Below are positions 59,581 to 64,000 of a stretch of DNA of 64,000 bases, one piece after another. The position numbers and the translations under genes are program-made. Positions within the stretch are counted from its first letter, which is position 1. Each line of letters starts with the position of its first letter. This DNA comes from Clostridia bacterium. GTDB lineage: Bacteria; Bacillota; Peptococcia; DRI-13; UBA5745. The notes under the pieces are model-generated. The model was given only the letters and a program-made list of their open reading frames with translations. It was not told the origin of the DNA and searched no databases. The stretch spans positions 1 to 64,000 of the forward strand of contig JAHDPO010000049.1 of assembly GCA_018434325.1 (NCBI GenBank), in the 5' to 3' direction.

Positions 59581-61013
59581 AAGCCCCGGCTGAACAGTAT
59601 TAAAATCGTATAAAGCTCCAAGCGGCCTAATAGCATCAGAAAGGACATAAAATACAAGCTCCAGGCCGGCATATTACCGTAATTGTCCATAGGCCCCAAT
59701 TGGCCAAAGCCTGGGCCTACATTATTGATACAAGTAGCCACCACCGAAAAAGAAGTCAGCAAATCATAATCGGCCAAGCAAAACACAGCTGTAGAAATCA
59801 AGGTGATCAGTACATAAATAAAGAAAAAGCTCTGGGTGCTGGCCATGACCTCCGGCGTAATCAGCCGGTCATTGACCCGGGGATTGACTACAGCCCGTGG
59901 ATGCAAAATGCGGGTAAAAATTGATTTGGCCCCTTTGAACAAAATCAAAACCCTGCCGGCTTTGAGGCCGCCGCCGGTGGAACCGGCACAAGAGCCGACA
60001 AAAGGAATCATCAGCACCAATAATTGCCCGATGGGCGGCCATAACGTATAATCGGCATTGACAAATCCCGAGGACGTATAGACGGAAGACAGCTGCACGT
60101 AGCTTTCGATCAAAGCCCCGCCAATTTGACGGCCGCCTTTCCAAAGAAAAAGGCTATTGAGGCCGACGGCCCCCAAAAGCAGGCCCATGTAGAGCCTGAA
60201 TTCTTCGTTTTTCCAGAAAGGCCTCAGCGAATGCTGTTTGAAAGCAAGATAAAAAAGCCCGATGCTCAGGCCGGACGTCATCATGAAAAAAGCCAAAGTC
60301 ACCTGAATCAAAGGACTAAAGCCGATAAGGCTGTCATTTTTGGTGGAAAATCCGCCGGTGGAAATCGTGCTGAAAACATGGCAGACCGCATCAAAAGGCG
60401 TCATGCCTACTAGAATCATGACCAGAATCATGAAGAAGGTAAGCAGCAAGTAGGTAATCCAAAGAATCTTCGCCGTCTCTTTGATCCGCGGCACAATTTT
60501 TTCTTTGATGGGGCCGGTAGCCTCGGCCTTAAACATCTGCATGCCGCTGTTGCCAAAAAAGCTGAGAAGAGAGACGAAGAGCACGACAATACCCAGCCCT
60601 CCCAGCCAGTGGGTCAGGCTGCGCCATAAAAGTACGCTGCGTTCCAATGCTTCCACATCAGCAATCACCGAAGCGCCGGTGGTAGTAAAGCCGGAAACCG
60701 TCTCAAAAAAGGCTTCAGGAAAATTAGGAATGACGCCATAGGCCAGATAAGGAATGGCGCCATAGACGCCGGCCACCAGCCAGGTTATCGCGACCAGGAT
60801 ATAAGCATCCCTGGAAGTTATATCGCTAAACTCATTGAAGAAATGGCGCAGAGCCACGCCTCCTAAAGCTCCCGACAAGCCTACCACACCGAAAACCAAA
60901 GCATGGCGATCGCCGTCAATAATACCCAAAACCATAGGGAAAAACATGGAAAGCCCCAGAACGGCCAGGGCTACACCTAAATAAGAAAGTATGCGTTTAA
61001 CATTTGTCCCCAA
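59565..61013 (-). CDS. trkH: Trk-type potassium channel subunit
   Basis: A 482-residue membrane protein that moves potassium with TrkA as regulator. About ten helices with four pore loops: GFTTTGASVIADVEAL near 110, ISTGGFSTKNDSLIGF near 220, SVYTSSGFVNADYTL, and CINNVGPGFGQLG near 440; SCAGSTGGGLKAGRVLIL is the family signature near 345. TTG start behind GAAGGGAAG. The regulator trkA lies just upstream. It could also be called KtrB; the neighbour's length favours Trk. Confidence 0.92.
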   Translation of the reverse strand: MGTNVKRILSYLGVALAVLGLSMFFPMVLGIIDGDRHALVFGVVGLSGALGGVALRHFFNEFSDITSRDAYILVAITWLVAGVYGAIPYLAYGVIPNFPEAFFETVSGFTTTGASVIADVEALERSVLLWRSLTHWLGGLGIVVLFVSLLSFFGNSGMQMFKAEATGPIKEKIVPRIKETAKILWITYLLLTFFMILVMILVGMTPFDAVCHVFSTISTGGFSTKNDSLIGFSPLIQVTLAFFMMTSGLSIGLFYLAFKQHSLRPFWKNEEFRLYMGLLLGAVGLNSLFLWKGGRQIGGALIESYVQLSSVYTSSGFVNADYTLWPPIGQLLVLMIPFVGSCAGSTGGGLKAGRVLILFKGAKSIFTRILHPRAVVNPRVNDRLITPEVMASTQSFFFIYVLITLISTAVFCLADYDLLTSFSVVATCINNVGPGFGQLGPMDNYGNMPAWSLYFMSFLMLLGRLELYTILILFSRGFWQES

Positions 61014-61080
61014 GAAAACGTCTTCCCTTCAATTATCTGACTAAACGAATATCTGCTGAATGATCATCTGAACAAATGAT

Positions 61081-62418
61081 CTAACTAAACAATTTAATGA
61101 CTTGATCATGAACCCGAGGCAGGCAAAAAATGGTGACCTGATCATCAGGCAGCAACCGGTCGTTGCCTTTGGCGATCATTACTTCGCCGTCTCTCATGAT
61201 GGAGCCTACAAGAGAGCCTACGGGGAAGGTCAAATCCTTCAATTTGTGCCCGGCCAGCTTGGAATCAGAATCCACAATAAATTCCATCATGCTGGCGCCT
61301 TCTTCCCTGAGAAGGGTGAAAGAAAGCAAATGAGCACTTTTTTTGATAAATCTAAATATGGCATTAGCCGTCAAAACTCTGGGACTTACACCGATATCGA
61401 TGCCTACCCGCTCCATCATATCGATATAATCGGAACGCCGCACCTGAGCAATAGTACGCCTGGCCCCCAAATGCTTGGCAATCAGGCTGACCAGCAGATT
61501 GACCTTATCATCGTCGGTAACGCTGACGAAAACGTCGGTTTTACCTGCGCCTTCCTGCTTCAGCAAATCGAGGTCCGTGGCGTCGCCGTGGATCACCAGC
61601 ACCCGCCGCAGCTCCTCAGATAAAGCTTCGCATTTCTTATAGTCTTTTTCAATCAGCCTGACGGCGTAGTCCTTTTTCTCCAATATCTTGGCCAAATGGC
61701 CGCCGGTGCGGCCGCCGCCTAAAATCATCACCCGCTGAGTCTCCTGACGCTCCATGCCCAGGAAATGCTCTACCTGAATCATCTCATTGGTTCGGGCCAG
61801 CAGAAAAATCGTATCGCCGGAGAAAATCTTGTCGCTGCCCCGGGGAATGATCACCTTATGATTACGGGCCAAAGCCACAATCAAATAAGGCAGCTTAGGA
61901 TTCAACTGGCTCATGCTAAGACCCTTAACCGGGGATTTCTCCGTGATCGGCAGCTCCAGCAGCATTGCCTTGTGATCGGCATAATACATCACATCCAGGG
62001 CTTCCGGCACTTCAATAAGCTTAGCGATTTCCCGGGCAGTAACCAGCTCCGGATTGATAATCAAATCGATACCTGACAAGAAATTGGCTCCGGAAGACTT
62101 CTCCTCCAAATACTCTGGATTGCGTACCCGGGCGATGGTACTCTGGACGCCGGCTTGCTTGCCCAGCATGCAGGCTACCATGTTGACCTCATCGGAGGCG
62201 GTGACCGCCACCAAAAGGCCGGCATCCGCTATACCGGCGCTTTCCAGAACCGATATGCTGGCGCCGTTGCCTTGAATCACCTGGATATCCAATTTTTCTT
62301 CCAATGAATCAATGTGCTCCTCATTCTTCTCAATGACGGTCACATCGTAGCCTTCCTCCGTCAGCAGCTCAGCAATAGCAAAACCCAGTTTACCGCCGCC
62401 AACAATAATCGCAAGCAT
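61081..62418 (-). CDS. trkA: Trk potassium uptake regulator, NAD-binding
   Basis: A 445-residue cytosolic protein with two RCK repeats. The first has MLAIIVGGGKLGFAIAELLT (Rossmann Gly motif) and the second RVMILGGGRTGGHLAKILEK at about residue 230; each is followed by a small ligand-binding TrkA-C domain. It senses nucleotides such as NAD or ATP and opens TrkH. The ATG follows the upstream stop directly, with GGAGG ahead. It forms a two-gene operon with trkH. Confidence 0.95.
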   Translation of the reverse strand: MLAIIVGGGKLGFAIAELLTEEGYDVTVIEKNEEHIDSLEEKLDIQVIQGNGASISVLESAGIADAGLLVAVTASDEVNMVACMLGKQAGVQSTIARVRNPEYLEEKSSGANFLSGIDLIINPELVTAREIAKLIEVPEALDVMYYADHKAMLLELPITEKSPVKGLSMSQLNPKLPYLIVALARNHKVIIPRGSDKIFSGDTIFLLARTNEMIQVEHFLGMERQETQRVMILGGGRTGGHLAKILEKKDYAVRLIEKDYKKCEALSEELRRVLVIHGDATDLDLLKQEGAGKTDVFVSVTDDDKVNLLVSLIAKHLGARRTIAQVRRSDYIDMMERVGIDIGVSPRVLTANAIFRFIKKSAHLLSFTLLREEGASMMEFIVDSDSKLAGHKLKDLTFPVGSLVGSIMRDGEVMIAKGNDRLLPDDQVTIFCLPRVHDQVIKLFS

Positions 62419-62715
62419 TTACCTTATGCCTCCCCAATATAATAGTAAACCCCATTGTAAAATAGCTAAAAGGGGTGTCAGATAATAAAAAACCGGTTTA
62501 TTTGTCTTATGCCGGAACCAGGTCATGGCCAGCCATAAACCTAAGGCCCCGCCGAAAAAAGCTCCCCAAAGCAGCACTTTTTCCGGCACCCGGCGTTTTT
62601 GCCTTTTGGCTTGTAGTTTATCCCAACCGGCTAACAAAAGCAATACAAAACTGGCAAAAAGACAAAACATTATCAGCTGTTGATTATTGAATTGCGGCAA
62701 GTAAAAAAGCTCCAT
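62419..62715 (-). CDS. DUF1294 small membrane protein
   Basis: A 98-residue protein with two to three membrane helices and the DUF1294 motifs WDKLQAKRQKRRVPEKVLL and FFGGALGLWLAMTWFRHKT. DUF1294 proteins are common in bacteria, and their function is unknown. Its stop directly precedes the trkA start, so the two genes are translationally coupled. It lies after ligA by 36 bases and may be in the same transcript. Confidence 0.9.
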   Translation of the reverse strand: MELFYLPQFNNQQLIMFCLFASFVLLLLAGWDKLQAKRQKRRVPEKVLLWGAFFGGALGLWLAMTWFRHKTNKPVFYYLTPLLAILQWGLLLYWGGIR

Positions 62716-62751
62716 CTTTCTTCTCCTCCGACAACGATATTCTTGGCCGCC

Positions 62752-64000
<1,249 letters not shown>

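Overview
The window is from a low-to-mid GC Bacillota (Firmicutes) genome, probably an anaerobic member of the Clostridia or Negativicutes. Evidence for this is the strong GGAGG ribosome-binding sites, the frequent TTG and GTG starts, SpoVG, the host operon order proB-proA-nadD-yqeK-rsfS, and a mobile element of the kind common in gut and environmental Clostridia. Species cannot be told from the sequence alone.

Positions 1 to about 43,830 are one large integrative and conjugative element (ICE). Nearly all of its genes point left, and its left end lies outside the window. Reading from the right end: parA and parB sit beside five GGGTAA repeats and a long nested palindrome. Next comes a giant SNF2 helicase/adenine-methylase gene that is broken by a frameshift and carries a TnpV-like gene nested in another frame. 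It is followed by a lipoprotein-like surface protein with nine tandem repeats, a DUF3991/TOPRIM protein, a 38-residue membrane peptide, a hairpin-rich oriT candidate, a ribbon-helix-helix protein and a MobP-type relaxase. An XRE regulator is the only rightward gene; it faces a strong leftward promoter. Then come the coupling protein VirD4, VirB2-like and pilin-like proteins, SpoVG, a TrbL/VirB6-like protein and a PrgI-like protein. Two orphan DNA methylases follow. Last is a compact Tad-type set: prepilin peptidase, CpaB, CpaE-like ATPase, CpaF, TadB, TadC, DUF4320 and TadE-like pseudopilins, and two secreted or anchored proteins. No VirB4 or integrase gene is seen; both probably lie to the left.

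The ICE right end appears to cut a PAS-domain regulator gene (43,811-44,269), leaving its N-terminal half in the flank.

From 44.3 to 64 kb the DNA looks chromosomal. It holds a TetR-type regulator, a CGGC protein and two multi-pass membrane proteins; two zinc-ribbon membrane paralogues flanking a VanZ gene; a large KatE-type catalase; a branched-chain amino-acid-type binding lipoprotein divergent from a LysR regulator; the proBA-nadD-yqeK-rsfS operon with a clear promoter and terminator; a Trk potassium system (trkA-trkH); a DUF1294 protein; and the 3-prime part of ligA, which runs off the right edge.

The most notable observations are the nested TnpV-like gene with its own ribosome-binding site and terminator inside the helicase gene, the pairing of a conjugation-type secretion system with a complete Tad-like machine in one mobile element, the oriT candidate, and the ICE-host junction.
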